Assembly: GCF_963576615.1 (NCBI RefSeq)
Contig: NC_088717.1
Location: 13,708,108 to 13,772,107, forward strand
From: Watersipora subatra
Taxonomy: Eukaryota > Bryozoa > Gymnolaemata > Cheilostomatida > Watersiporidae
Direction: 5' to 3'
DNA length: 64,000 nt
The translations under genes and the position numbers were made by a program. Below, in pieces: positions 1-26,375 of the stretch (position 1 is the first letter of the stretch; every line of letters begins with the position of its first letter). A model generated the notes under the pieces. That model ran no database searches and was not told where the DNA came from. It saw only the letters and a list, made by a program, of their open reading frames with translations.

Positions 1-156
1 AGTTGATTTTTACAGCATGAATATTCACCAGTTGCATTGCTATAAATTTCTTTTGCTAAATAGATTGTTAGCTTTTGCCTAGTCAAAAAATTCAGAAGAC
101 AATTTATGCAACAAGTGCGTTTAAAATAATTACATTCATTGTATGATTCATTGTAG

Positions 157-269
157 GTCCAGGTCTTGCGTTTGTGGCCTACCCCGAGGGAATCTCACAG
201 ATGCCTGTTGCTCCCCTATGGGCTATTCTCTTTTTCTTTATGCTTTTCACGCTCGGTCTTGACAGCCAG
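157..269 (+). CDS. SLC6 exon A (TM8)
   Basis: Acceptor TTGTAG ends at 156 and donor GTGAGT starts at 270. The exon starts by completing a Gly codon and ends in phase 0 with GLDSQ. It codes the extracellular entrance and TM8. Confidence 0.92.
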
Positions 270-3200
270 GTGAGTCAGCATTAGCTAGATTGATCCGATG
301 GAAGCGTTTCGTGTGCTGAAGTGTTTCTGTGTGCAGTCAATAATTGTGGCCATATACTAGAATAATCGGTTGACTGAAATCACTTTTAAAGGCATGTCGC
401 TGGATTTTGGCACGCTCCTGTAGGGATTTTTTTATTATGAGAATCGCCAAATTTTGGAACCGCTTACAAAAATTTGACTGAAAATTCACTTTAACATGAA
501 ATTTTACAAAAAAAACTATTTAATTTCATGATCGCCTGTCATAAACTGTACAATCTAATAAGTATTAATTTTAAAATCAAATGTTTTGTTAGTCATTGAG
601 CTTGCGATGGTAGTGCATCCAAATGTATCCTTCAGTTGTTCTCATTGTTGTTCTCTGTATGAAGATGGAATATAAATTCCAAAAAGTTACTGAATAGAAT
701 GAAGCAATTTTTGTTAGTTTAAATATCATTTTAAACTGCATCTTAATCTCTGAACACCAGTTTTCTCATAATTCTCATATAAAATCTCACCCTGTTAGGC
801 TAGCAAATAGCTAGAAGCTTATATTATTCAGAATTAGAAGTAGATCTCTGCATTTACTTTTGCCAGCAGCTCTTTAAGTAGAAAAGCCTGTGGACTATAA
901 ACTCGCAACTGATCTGTAGCCGATTTCATGTTCTTCAGTTTGCCATGATGGAGGCTGTAATCAGTGGGCTCGTCGATGAATTCCCTGTACTGGCCAGTGG
1001 AAGCTTCCGCTTTGCTAAATACAAGTACGCCAAGATTCCAAAGAAAATTTGCTTCACAGGTGGACTCTGCCTTTTCATGTTCATCGTTGGCCTGCCAATG
1101 TCGACAAACGTGAGTGCTGTTGTCAATAGGGATAACTCCTTTGTTGCAGAGATGACTAAATAATGTCAGAGATACAATTGAGTACGATTGTGTTAATCGA
1201 TAATTAAATCATCCATTTTTTATGGTTCTACGACATTAGTGTTCTTATATTTCAGGCTGGCGTCTACTGGTTTCAACTGCTCGATTGGTACTCAGCTTCC
1301 CACTGTCTTCTGGTTATTGTCTTCTTTGAACTAGTTGGCCTCGTTTATGTCTATGGTAAGTGTTGCCTCGTGACATTCTAGTTTGCATTTTAAGAGCTAG
1401 ACATTGTTGCAAATAGCGCATCCGATATTACATGATCAACATTTATAGAAATGACGTATCTATTGCAGGATGGAGGCAGTTCATTTCAGACATCGAGTTG
1501 ATGGTCGGGCAGAAATCACTAGGCTACTGGATGTACTTTATCGTATGTTGGCTGGTACTTTCTCCTGCAGGAATTTTGGTGAGTGAAATATATAGACACA
1601 TGACTTCATGGTTCCGCTTTTCTGCAGTTTGGTGAAGACCTGCGAGCACTCAATTTACGGTACAAATATTCATTGATAGCAAGATTTGAATGAGCAAAGG
1701 ATAATAAAAATTATTTGATAAGAGATAATTTATGAAAAAACAAATGACTTAAAATACTATAGTATGGTAGTCAAACCTGATGAATATGAATGAATGAATG
1801 TTAACTCTCGATTAGATAGTCTGCAGCGCTTGTTTAGGTTTTCAACACGATTTGCTCCACTACTTTCGCGACAACAATCCATGAGCGCATTTATTCATTA
1901 ATTTTCTTTATTAATTATAATTATCAATTATTCTTAATGTATGTGAAGGAGTATTCTTGAGTTTTTAATCATACGCTTTTCAAGAAGCTAGTTTTCAAAA
2001 ACCAGGCCAAGATTTGAAACCAAATATTTTTGGCGATCTGTTAGTAGGCGGAGAGCATGCGCATGTAAAATTTGAACAAAATCGACAAAAAAAAATGTAG
2101 CCAGACGATGGCGAAGTGGGATTTATTGCCGTCGTTAGGGAACCACTGCATCAAGTTTTCAGAAAATACTAGCACAATTCATCGAGGACAGTCTATCATG
2201 CCATCAAAGTTTTTGAGCCTAAATGATGTGAAAATGAAAAGCGAGGCAAAAGTTTTAAAATTTTATTAGCTTTTCACAGAAAGACAGATTTTTATTAGTA
2301 AGCACAATCATGCATTGATGCCGATATTACTGTCAAATTACTAGTAAATTTAAATATACGCAAAGCTGGCAGTGCACTAATTTAAACCCTTGTTGTTGCA
2401 GTTCATCCTAGTATTTGCATCATACGACTATGAAGCTGTCAGCTATAATGGAGTTGAGTATCCTGCATGGGCGGAGAGCCTTGGCTGGCTTGTAGCTTTG
2501 TCAAGCATGTTGATGATTCCCCTCTGGGCCTGTGTAGTCTACTGTCAGAAGTCCAACCATTTTGAGGTATGTATAAACTTCTCCCTAAGTTTAACATAGG
2601 GAAGATGCTCCTATAATGTCAATCTCCTACAACGTAGATTCCACGTAACAAGGAATTTATGTAAATTGTTGCTTTGTATTGCTTGAGAAATTGCCCGTGT
2701 GAGTATCAAGTGTCAGAAGTGTCAGTGTGATTTGACACAAAGTGTCAAGTCAGTGCAAGTTCTCAATTTCAATTTGGAAAACGAAAGTCAAGTAACTTGC
2801 CTTACTGCTTGTGTACAAATTGGTTGGATAATTTAATTTGTTTCACCAGAAACCTATTCTTGATGTTCAATAAAGCCATCAGCCCTATAACTTTGTTGAC
2901 AAAATGTGTAGGCTTGACTGCTAAAATATCTCCATTAAAAGATTAGAATACAGTGTGCATACACTATAATAAATATCAGGTATACATGTGGGTGGGTCTC
3001 TCTATCATATATACTAGTACCCTTGCAGTCTAGTGTGCCAACAGAGATCAGCAAGTGTGCCGAAAATGCAAAGAGAATCATTAGCTGCTCAATTATTCAA
3101 AAATGGTGCAAGTGTTGGTCTGATGTAGTTGGTCAACCAATCTTGATGCCATGAATTGGAATTCCGTTAAAATCAATCTTTCATCTTTTAATCTTAACCC

Positions 3201-3859
3201 CTAACCCTGACTTTGGACAAATGAAATGACAGACTTTTTGATCTTATAACAGGAAATAAGTATTTTTGATTTCTTTAATGTTCTCTTTACAGCAGACCTA
3301 ATGAAAAGTTGTACACTCTCCTTAACTTAATGTGAAGTTACCGTAATCATAAACCCTGAACTAAAGCAAAAGTGATAAGAGAAAAGTTGTTGATACAAGC
3401 TAATAACAACACAGTTACTGTACAGTCATTAAATTAAAAAGTTTGGTTTTTATTTATTTTAAGGGCCAAGTTTGGGATGATATTGTAATGTATTAGGCAT
3501 TATTGTTAGTATAACCTAAAATCCCTATGGATAGCGTAAGCGTTATCGGAACGGATTATTTACATTGTAGGAAAGTCTACATGGAGTTGATAAGCTTTAT
3601 TGAAACATTGAGAATGATAGAATTGCGGAATTTTTTTACTTGGGGGCTAGTTAAAATGCTCTACATTACAAACTATGCTATTATATGCCACTATTTCTTG
3701 CAGTATATAAAGATGGGAATCACTTCAGAACCAAATTGGGGACCAGCTCTAGAAGAGAATCGCGAAAATACAAAATATGAAACAAAACCTGACAGTGAAA
3801 TGGTTCATATGCCCTCCAATGGAAATGGAGCAGCTAATGTAGATAACACTCATTTATAG
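157..3859 (+). CDS. SLC6-family Na+/Cl- dependent transporter, 3' half (six exons, 5' truncated)
   Basis: Plasma-membrane symporter of the neurotransmitter/osmolyte (SLC6) family, which uses Na+ and Cl- gradients to import GABA, taurine, betaine, creatine or related substrates. Exons 157-269, 939-1109, 1256-1355, 1469-1578, 2402-2566 and 3704-3859 join in phase into 271 residues ending at TAG 3857-3859. Visible family signatures are [17 protein letters not shown] leading into TM8, GLDSQFAMMEA across the first junction (Na+-site region of TM8), the [12 protein letters not shown] loop, and the post-TM12 tail with [11 protein letters not shown]. The GLDSQF motif and WGP tail fit the GABA/taurine/creatine branch. 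Substrate cannot be told because TM1 and TM6 are outside the window. The gene runs head-to-tail into the SLC7 gene. Confidence 0.93.
939..1109 (+). CDS. SLC6 exon B
   Basis: Phase 0 to 0, 57 codons. It begins [16 protein letters not shown], the direct continuation of LDSQ. Acceptor TTCTTCAG, donor GTGAGT. It covers the end of TM8, the following loop and TM9, ending at GLPMSTN. Confidence 0.92.
1256..1355 (+). CDS. SLC6 exon C (TM10)
   Basis: Acceptor ATTTCAG, donor GTAAGT. It codes [15 protein letters not shown] and a hydrophobic helix ending YVYG; the last Gly codon is split (phase 1). Confidence 0.92.
1469..1578 (+). CDS. SLC6 exon D (TM11)
   Basis: Acceptor ATTGCAG, donor GTGAGT. It completes the split Gly and codes [13 protein letters not shown] and TM11, ending SPAGIL in phase 0. 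Confidence 0.92.
2402..2566 (+). CDS. SLC6 exon E (TM12)
   Basis: Acceptor GTTGCAG, donor GTATGT, 55 codons, phase 0 to 0. It holds [16 protein letters not shown] and TM12 with a Cys/Pro-rich hydrophobic end. Confidence 0.92.
3704..3859 (+). CDS. SLC6 exon F (C-terminal tail and stop)
   Basis: Acceptor TTCTTGCAG. It codes the cytoplasmic tail starting [15 protein letters not shown] and ends at TAG 3857-3859. The tail is polar (Asn/Glu/Lys-rich) as in other SLC6 proteins. Confidence 0.9.
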   Translation, partial: YIKMGITSEPNWGPALEENRENTKYETKPDSEMVHMPSNGNGAANVDNTHL

Positions 3860-4142
3860 GAAGTTCATTTAGTGAATGTTGTGTTTTATTATTAATATTA
3901 TATTCTATGTTATGTCACCATTTTTGTACAGTTTTATACTTAAAGGTTTTCTGAAAATTTCTTACAAAAAAAATAGTTTTTTTAGTCAACTTTCTATCTA
4001 TAAATTATATTAAAGTGCTCGGTTTTCAGTTTGATAGAAATTGGTCTCTTTTGATGTTATTAACTCAAGTCAGCTGTTTTATCTTAAATTTTCTTTTAAC
4101 CAATGTTTTATATTACACTTTGCTCACTCCAACCTCATCATC

Positions 4143-4148
4143 AATAAA
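4143..4148 (+). terminator. Possible SLC6 poly(A) signal
   Basis: AATAAA about 285 nt after the SLC6 stop codon. Position is plausible, but the motif is common in AT-rich DNA. Confidence 0.4.
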
Positions 4149-4711
4149 AATCCAACTTTTAATTGATGCCTTGTCTATGACTGTTGCTTTCATAACGTTC
4201 TAACAGATTTCCTAAATTCATAGAAAAATACCCAGAAACTATTTGGGTACATTCGCACGTGTTAGCAAAGTATAGTTTACAGGCTGACTCATATAAGCAT
4301 GTGCTCAGATGCTAAAAATCACAAGAGTCAGCAGCTGCCGCTACAAACTGTATTGAAAGGAAGTTTACATAGGGATTTATTTACCTCTTGATATTGCTAA
4401 ACCATTAATTCCTCATGAATCAGACTTTGGCCAATTGTTGGTTGGGTCACATGATATAGTCACATGACAGGTCACATGATATAAACACTTGCTTTTGATT
4501 AGAACAAAAAATAATAAGTTATTACAAGTTTTAATTTTCGTGAGATCAATTGAATTCTCTTAAGTAACGATATATTTATATATATTGATTGCTCTTATAG
4601 CCTATATATAAATGCGAGTGTCAATCCATCTAGTTATAGTGATAAAGTTTTAGTAAGAAAAAATACACTTTCTTGAGGATTTGAATTTATGACATTCAAA
4701 TCACATGTTAA

Positions 4712-5169
4712 AGCACATCAATTACATAAGTACTTTTATTATATATTTCAGTACATCAGAGTCTTGGCTTTCGAATGAGTTTATATTAAATACACAAAGA
4801 ATAATAGAACTATGAGAAACAGGGTGTTAAAAGTATGTCTTGCAATAAAAAAAACAGTTGGTCGTGGTTCCTACAATGTGATGTCACAATTATCATTACC
4901 AAGATATTGAAGAGCCTGAGTTAGCTGAAATAGTACTTACCGGTATGTAATTACTTACCTGTAAGAATATGTAAGTACTTACCGGTATTTAATTACCTAC
5001 CTGTAAGTATATGTAAGTACTTACCGGTATGTAATTACTTACCTGTAAGTATATGTAAGTACTTACCGGTATGTAATTACTTACCTGTAAGTATATGTAA
5101 GTACTTACCGGTATGTAATACTTACCTGTAAGTATATGTAAGTACTTACCTGTATGTAATTGATATGCT
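4712..5169. mobile_element. TTAA-flanked element with inverted ends
   Basis: The left end AGCACATCAATTACATAAGT is matched inverted at the right end (ATGTAATTGATATGCT). TTAA stands on both sides (4708-4711 and 5170-5173), the target typical of piggyBac or Kolobok transposons. A second family member is at 61647-63013. The centre of this copy is replaced by a 42-bp satellite. No transposase is visible. Confidence 0.6.
4932..5160. repeat. 42-bp tandem repeat, about 5.5 copies
   Basis: The unit begins AGTACTTACCGGTATGTAAT and ends CTGTAAGTATATGTA. Each unit contains the palindrome GTAAGTACTTAC and several splice-donor-like GTAAGT words. One unit is slightly shortened. Confidence 0.95.
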
Positions 5170-5552
5170 TTAATAAACGATCACGAGTAACTACTAGGCT
5201 AAGCCTTTCTTAGTATTTAACTTTTTATTTGTTATTATTATGATTGCAGGTTACAAGCTATATACATTGTATGTATTTTTATTATTAATTAATAGTATCT
5301 TACACGTTTTTTTTTTGTTTAGAAGTTTAAAAAGCTATTTCAAAGTTCATTATCTATTTTTGTTATTTGTAATTTTAAAATGTGCCATTTCAATTTCAAA
5401 TGTGTTGTTGCACTCTTATTTCTGGTTTCTCTTAAAGGGGATAGATAAACCTAAAAAATACAAAAACAAAGTACCCTCTTGCGCTTCGCTCTATACGTTT
5501 GTACTAGTATTGAGAAGCATCGGCATTAGTTCATTAAAACCTCGAATACAAT

Positions 5553-5720
5553 AAGCTTCTGCTGCAACAGAAAGCTTTTTTATACAGAAACTTATATGTA
5601 GTTATTATTATTAGTAATTCATCATATTAATGATTTTGTTTTCTTAGTTCATATTATTTGTATCAGTATCAAATAACTTTTCATTGTAATAATTATAGCA
5701 AAACAAACTATCTAGCCATT
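5553..5720 (+). repeat. Interspersed repeat, copy 1
   Basis: Starts near AGCTTCTGCTGCAACAG and shares long stretches with 14165-14350, including TAGTTCATATTA and TTTTCATTGTAATNATAGCAAAAC. Family unknown. Confidence 0.65.
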
Positions 5721-8363
5721 ACTTGATAATTATTTCACATTTAAACACCTTTACAGTTGTTATATTGTTTCTGTGAATTATTTGGAACTGCTCAAAACAC
5801 TTTTTGTATAACATAAAATTTAAAAGTTAGATGGTAAATGCAAAATGAAAATTAATTTTCTGTGCAACGACTTTTTCATTACGCGGGCAATGTCGAGCAT
5901 TCAGCTAGCTGTAAATACAGGTAGGTTTTTAGGAGCAGTTGTTAGTTATTAATATTATCATATAATACCATTATTACTATTTTCATCAATAATTTTATTA
6001 AGTAAACCCAAATATTGCTATGACCACAAAATTATCTATTTTGTGGTCCGTTGTAACAAACGCTGTTAATTTCTGACAGCTAGCACATATGGCTGATTTT
6101 CTGAAGATTCCAGGCCATCTTTTGCATAAATAACTACGTAGCTCGTGTCATGCCACCCTCCTTAATCCCCACACCCTTTTTAAAAATTCAGCCTCTAGTA
6201 CAACAGCTTTTTTACTACCTAAGCTTTTAAAACCTTTAAAGGGAAGTCGTCAAAAAAGTATTTGAAAACTACAAACTCGCCTGTCATTTTTCATTTTGTT
6301 CCATTTTGAGTATCTTTGTGTTTGTTGAAACTTTGGATAAGAAATATTACGTGTTGGTTGATTATAAGCAAGCATGAAATGATGCAAAAAGTATTAGCTG
6401 ATGCCTATAATTATGTTACACATGTATATACAAAATATAAATCAGAATTTTATCACCATTACCTGAATGGACAAAGGTGGAGTTATCTTCTCTTTTTTAA
6501 CAATAGTAGACAAATCCTAATTTCAGTTGACTTGAGGCGGTAAGGTCAGGTATCAGCTTTAGTGAAGTGTTATGTTGGTTAACAAATAACTATGACTACA
6601 GAATGTTGAAGATTTCAAAGTAATAAAAGGGTAATTACAACTTTATCAAAAGACTTGCTTGAATTTCTTTTAGTTTCGAGTGTTGATTCTTGTTCTCTTT
6701 ATTTCAGCAACAACCAGTCTGAAGCATTTCAACAGAAAACTCCATCGCAACCAAAAGTAGAAGCTGCCTGAGTGATATTAGCATTTTTATTGATTTCTGT
6801 TACACCAAAGAGTGTGAATTTAATGCTATCTCCAGGTTCTTTTAGCTGATCAAATGATTACAGGCCACTTAGTAGATGCTAAGTCCAGATAAAGATAATA
6901 AACCCACAGCAGCGCGCCGTATCATGTCCCAAACCACGAGTGCCAAGGCATACAGGGTTGACATTTTAAAACATCGTTTTATCTTTAGTGCCACTTAGGC
7001 GTGAGCATTGAGCGCAATAACCTTGAAAAAAATCTGTTCAAAAATTTTCTAATCTTGTTAAGCTTCAGTAAGTTTTTCCCACAGCTAGTGGCCTTCACAC
7101 CTTTCCAGTATGAGATTTGCCAACATTTTACTGACATTGTTCTTTTTAGGCCTTTTCCTCTTTTTACCTTCCACTTTATCATAAATTAATACTACTGATG
7201 CTTTGAACAGGCTTACAGTTCATCTGCTGAAGAGTTGTACTCTCGGCTAGGTTTTATTTTCTAAGACTTGCCAACAGTTCTAGCATCTTCTGCTTAAAGA
7301 TAGTTTTGAAGTAAACTTTCACATATATAAATAGACTATATATGAAAAAACATTATACGCCTCAGCCACAGCTTCCTTTATTTAGTTTCTGCTTTATAAA
7401 GCTGTGAAATTAAATATCGACCTTCTATTTGAGTCTGCACTGCTTGTAAATGATTTCCTTTAAACACTGTGCATTGGTGAGAAATTTTTTGTATTCTCAC
7501 AGTTTTTTCGCTTTTATTTACTGTTGCATTTTATTTGGTCTAACTTTATATAATAATTTATATAATTCTTTATATAATACTTTATATAATACTTTATATA
7601 ATTAGAGAAATGTACAGTTGTGAGTGAAATAAACTGGAATCATTAACTAAAAAATTAAAATTCTCATATACAACTTTGTTACTCATTGTGGATTTAGTCA
7701 ATAACCATAAATTATCTATTAAATTAATACTCATTTTGTCCTGATTTTGAATATGTAAACCAACAAACTGAAAAAATTAATTTTGTTTTTGAATAATTAT
7801 TTAAGCTAAAGTTTAGAAAAATTAGTTTTCCAACAACGAGGTCCAGTTTATTCCACACACCGCTGCATATACTGCATCAAAAATAGGGGGTATTTTTTTA
7901 AAAACGAAGCTTATTAAAAAATTACTATTGGGTGTTTGTTCTGAGTAAATGACAGTTCAAAATTTTGGTTCAAAATTGCACACATTAGTTTTATTTTAAT
8001 TTATCAAACATGGTTTGCTGCAGCTTTAACCCCGCGGTCTATATATTATAAGTGCCATTCAAGAAGGAGAATTTCTATAAGTGATCAAAATGTAAGAAGA
8101 CACGGCTGGTTCTATAAAATTTAGCAAGTCCTCATTGGTCTGACATTAAGCAGACGTTCACAGTGTAGGGAAAACAGTATCGTGTTTCCGTATCTAATTG
8201 AACCCTGATTTATCAGCTGTTGCCTCAAATTACAGATACATGTATATAACTATCTGCTATCAGTTAGATAGCAAGGACAGATCAGGCGACCCACGTAAAT
8301 GGGCTACTCCTGAACAGACAGTTGTAGCATTCCTACTACTTAGACTGTCTCAAAGGGACATCA

Positions 8364-22115
<13,752 letters not shown>

Positions 22116-22178
22116 CAAGCCCTGAATCATATTTTTATGGATTTCCATTTACTGTTTCCTTCTACTGCCGAATATTGT

Positions 22179-22184
22179 AATAAA
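22179..22184 (+). terminator. SLC7 poly(A) signal
   Basis: AATAAA 64 nt after the SLC7 stop codon. Confidence 0.6.
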
Positions 22185-22458
22185 TTACAGAATTCAATCG
22201 TAAAAAATAACCAAATGGAATTGCATTTTGGTGCTATCTAGGTCACGTCTGGATATGTTAGTACTTTATGAATGGTTCAGAGTACAGAGAAGCCAGAATG
22301 GTACTGCGTATCCTTTTTGCCTTGCTTGAAATTTTAGGACCCCTATAGATGATAAGCTGTTAGCATGCAGTAATCAATTGCTGTTCGAGCATAATTAGTA
22401 CTTTTTGTTTTATGATAAATATAATCTCTGTGGCTTATCAAACCTATCACTTTCCAAT

Positions 22459-25400
22459 TTCATCATATTCATATTTGCAAATTCATCATATTCATATTTG
22501 CAAATTCATCATATTCATATTTGCAAATTCATCATATTCATATTTGCAATTTCATCATATTCATATTTGCAAATTCATCATATTCATATTTGCAAATTCA
22601 TCATATTCATATTTGCAATTTCATCATATTCATATTTGCAATTTCATCATATTCATATTTGCAAATTCATCATATTCATATTTGCAAATTCATCATATTC
22701 ATATTTGCAAATTCATCATATTCATATTTACAAATTCATCATATTCATATTTGCAAATTCATCATATTCATATTTGCAATTTCATCATATTCATATTCGC
22801 AAATTCATTATATTCATACTTGCAAATTCATCATATTCATATTTTCAAATTCATCATATTCATATTAGCAAATTCATCATATTCATATTTGCAAACTCAT
22901 CATATTGATATTTGCAAATTCATCATATTCATATTAGCAAATTCATCATATTCATATTTGCAAATTCATCATATTCATATTTTCAAATTCATCATATTCA
23001 TATTTTCAAATTCATCATATTCATATTTGTAATTTCATCATATTCATATTTGCAAATTCATCATATTCATATTTTCAAATTCATCATATTCATATTTGCA
23101 AAATCATCATATTCATATTTGCAAATTCATCATATTCATATTTGCAAATGCATCATATTCATATTTACAAATTCATCATATTCATATTTGCAAATTCATC
23201 ATATTCATATTTGCAAATGCATCATATTCATATTTGCAAATGCATCATATTCATATTTGCAAATTCATATTTGCAGATTCATCATATTCATATTTGTAAT
23301 TTCATCATATTCATATTTGCAAATTCATCATATTCATATTTTCAAATTCATCATATTCATATTTGCAAATTCATCATATTCATATTTGCAAATTCATCAT
23401 ATTCATATTTGCAAATGCATCATATTCATATTTGCAAATGCATCATATTCATATTTACAAATTCATCATATTCATATTTGCAAATTCATCATATTCATAT
23501 TTGCAAATGCATCATATTCATATTAGCAAATTCATCATATTCATATTTGCAAATTCATCATATTCATATTTTCAAATTCATCATATTCATATTTTCAAAT
23601 TCATCATATTCATATTTGTAATTTCATCATATTCATATTTGCAAATTCATCATATTCATATTTACAAACTCATCATATTCATATTTGCAAATTCATCATA
23701 TTCATATTTGCAAATGCATCATATTCATATTTGCAAATGCATCATATTCATATTTGCAAATTCATCATATTCATATTTGCAAATTCATCATATTCATATT
23801 TGTAATTTCATCATATTCATATTTGCAAATTCATCATATTCATATTTTCAAATTCATCATATTCATATTTGCAAATTCATCATAGTCATATTTGCAAATT
23901 CATCATATTCATATTTGCAAATGCATCATATTCATATTTGCAAATGCATCATATTCATATTTACAAATTCATCATATTCATATTTACAAATTCATCATAT
24001 TCATATTTGCAAATTCATCATATTCATATTTGCAATTTCATCATATTCATATTCGCAAATTCATTATATTCATACTTGCAAATTCATCATATTCATATTT
24101 TCAAATTCATCATATTCATATTAGCAAATTCATCATATTCATATTTGCAAACTCATCATATTGATATTTGCAAATTCATCATATTCATATTTACAAATTC
24201 ATCATATTCATATTTGCAAACTCATCATATTCATATTTGCAAATTCATCATATTCATATTTGCAAATTCATCATATTCATATTTACAAATTCATCATATT
24301 CATATTTGCAAATTCATAATATTCATATTTGCAAATTCATCATATTCATATTTTCAAATTCATAATATTCATATTTGCAAATTCATCATATTCATATTTG
24401 CAAACTCATCATATTCATATTTGCAAATTCATCATATTCATATTTTCAAATTCATCATATTCATATTTTCAAATTCATCATATTCATATTTGCAAATTCA
24501 TAATATTCATATTTGCAAATTCATCATATTCATATTTGCAAACTCATCATATTCATATTTGAAAATTCATCATATTCATATTTGCAAATTCATCATATTC
24601 ATATTTACAAATTCATCATATTCATATTTGTAATTTCATCATATTCATATCTGCAAATTCATCATATTCATATTTACAAACTCATCATATTCATATTTGT
24701 AATTTCATCATATTCATATTTGCAAATTCATCATATTCATATTTTCAAATTCATCATATTCATATTTGCAAATTCATCATATTCATATTTGCAAATTCAT
24801 CATATTCATATTTTCAAATGCATCATATTCATATTTACAAATTCATCATATTCATATTTGCAAATTCATCATATTCATATTTGCAAATTCATCATAGTCA
24901 TATTTGCAAATTCATCATAGTCATATTTGCAAATTCATCATATTCATATTTGCAAACTCATCATATTCATATTTGCAAATTCATCATATTCATATTTGCA
25001 AACTCATCATATTCATATTTGCAAATTCATCATATTCATATTTGCAAATTCATCATATTCATATTTGCAAATTCATCATATTCATATTTGCAAATTCATC
25101 ATATTCATATTTGCAAATTCATTATATTCATACTTGCAAATTCATCATATTCATATTTGCAAATTCATCATATTCATATTTGCAAATTCATCATATTCAT
25201 ATTTGCAAATTCATCATATTCATATTTACAAACTCATCATATTCATATTTTCAAATTCATTATATTCATATTTGCAAATTCATCATATTCATATTTGCAA
25301 ACTCATCATATTCATATTTGCAATTTCATCATATTCATATTTGCAATTTCATCATATTCATATTTGCAATTTCATCATATTCATATTTTCAAATTCATCA

Positions 25401-25513
25401 TATTCATATTTGCAAATTCATCATATTCATATTTGCAAATTCATCATATTCATATTTGCAAATTCATCATATTCATATTTGCAAATTCATCATATTCATA
25501 TTTGCAAATTCAT
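22459..25513. repeat. 23-bp AT-rich satellite, about 130 copies
   Basis: Unit TCATCATATTCATATTTGCAAAT with point variants. Because 23 is not a multiple of 3, all three plus frames stay open, giving long frames of QIHHIHI/SSYSYL-type peptides; these are not genes. A variant block at about 22792-22920 recurs at 24047-24175, and TTTGCAAATGCATC units cluster at 23140-23960, showing higher-order duplication. One irregular short unit lies near 23258-23280. Confidence 0.98.
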
Positions 25514-25811
25514 CACTTTCCCGAAAAAAATCAAAAAAATTACTACAATAAAACACTTAAAAATTATATTACAATACCTTACAGATTTGCAAACAACAAG
25601 CATGCCTAATCTACTATCATCCGAGGCAACTGTTACAGTAGAAATATATGTTTAAAAAACCCTTATTTAGCATCACCCTTTCTTAAATCCAATGTTTTGA
25701 AAATACAATGATTTAAAGTTTCAATATAGCAGAATTGCTACTGTAGATGTTGTGACAAAGTTGTAGGTCTTCAAAAAATGTAAAGAATTTCTAGTATTGT
25801 TTATGATATAT

Positions 25812-25886
25812 GCCGTAAAACCTCCAATTGATGCCACTATAGAGAACAAAAAGAGCGTCATGATGTTCAATTAGAGGTTTTCTCCG
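25812..25886. mobile_element. Hairpin MITE, second copy
   Basis: CCGTAAAACCTCCAATTGAT on the left and TTCAATTAGAGGTTTTCTCC on the right form a 75-bp imperfect hairpin. Family of 12566-12663. Confidence 0.65.
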
Positions 25887-26375
25887 TAGATTGCTTTCAT
25901 TGTGATTATGGCTCCTGCTGAAAGACCGGTAAAAAAATTTAACTAAATTTAAAAAGATGTACTCTATACGATGATAAATCCTTGAACCGTTTTCAACCTC
26001 CAAAAACTTTCTAACCAAAACAGAATGCTATAGGCCTACATGAGAATCTAGGCTTCACTTTTGCTTGTTTTAAAAACTGCTGAACGATCTAATTCTTAGC
26101 CTAGATTCACATTTCAAATGAATCATAAACTTATTTAACAAAGCTACAACATTCTTTAGACAATAGTTAGATGTTATGACAACGGTATATAGTTAGAATG
26201 TCGTAAAATAGGAACATAGGCTTTCTGATTAAATACTCTTGGAATAATAATAATCAACAGTTGAAACCAGCCCAGTGAATAAGTCAAACATTACATCACA
26301 TGTTGTAATTATTTGTATCCTCTTGCTCGCTCACTCCTGTGTCCTTCTGAAGGTTACTTTAATGGATGGAACATT

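Larger units (their letters stand above)
3860..8363. other. SLC6-SLC7 spacer
   Basis: A 4.5 kb AT-rich spacer. It holds the SLC6 3' UTR, a TTAA-flanked element with an internal 42-bp satellite (4712-5169), an interspersed repeat (5553-5720), a TATATAAT-type tandem run near 7545-7605 and the SLC7 5' leader. No conserved coding exon was seen. Confidence 0.6.

Noticed and set aside
5240-5554. 104-codon hydrophobic open frame
   Set aside because: Phe/Leu/Tyr-rich translation of AT-rich DNA, no family signature and no splice context.
6707-6771. Possible alternative terminal SLC6 exon after a CTTTATTTCAG acceptor (frame NNQSEAFQQKTPSQP to TGA)
   Set aside because: Phase from exon E does not fit that frame; in the correct phase a stop follows after four codons. 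A transcript would be needed to revive it.
22459-25513. CRISPR-like look of a short regular repeat
   Set aside because: There are no unique spacers between units; it is a head-to-tail satellite in an animal genome.
22405-25655. Long overlapping plus-strand open frames coding SSYSYLQIHHIHI-type peptides
   Set aside because: They are the 23-bp satellite read in three frames; the repeat length is not a multiple of 3, so no frame has a stop. No gene signals.
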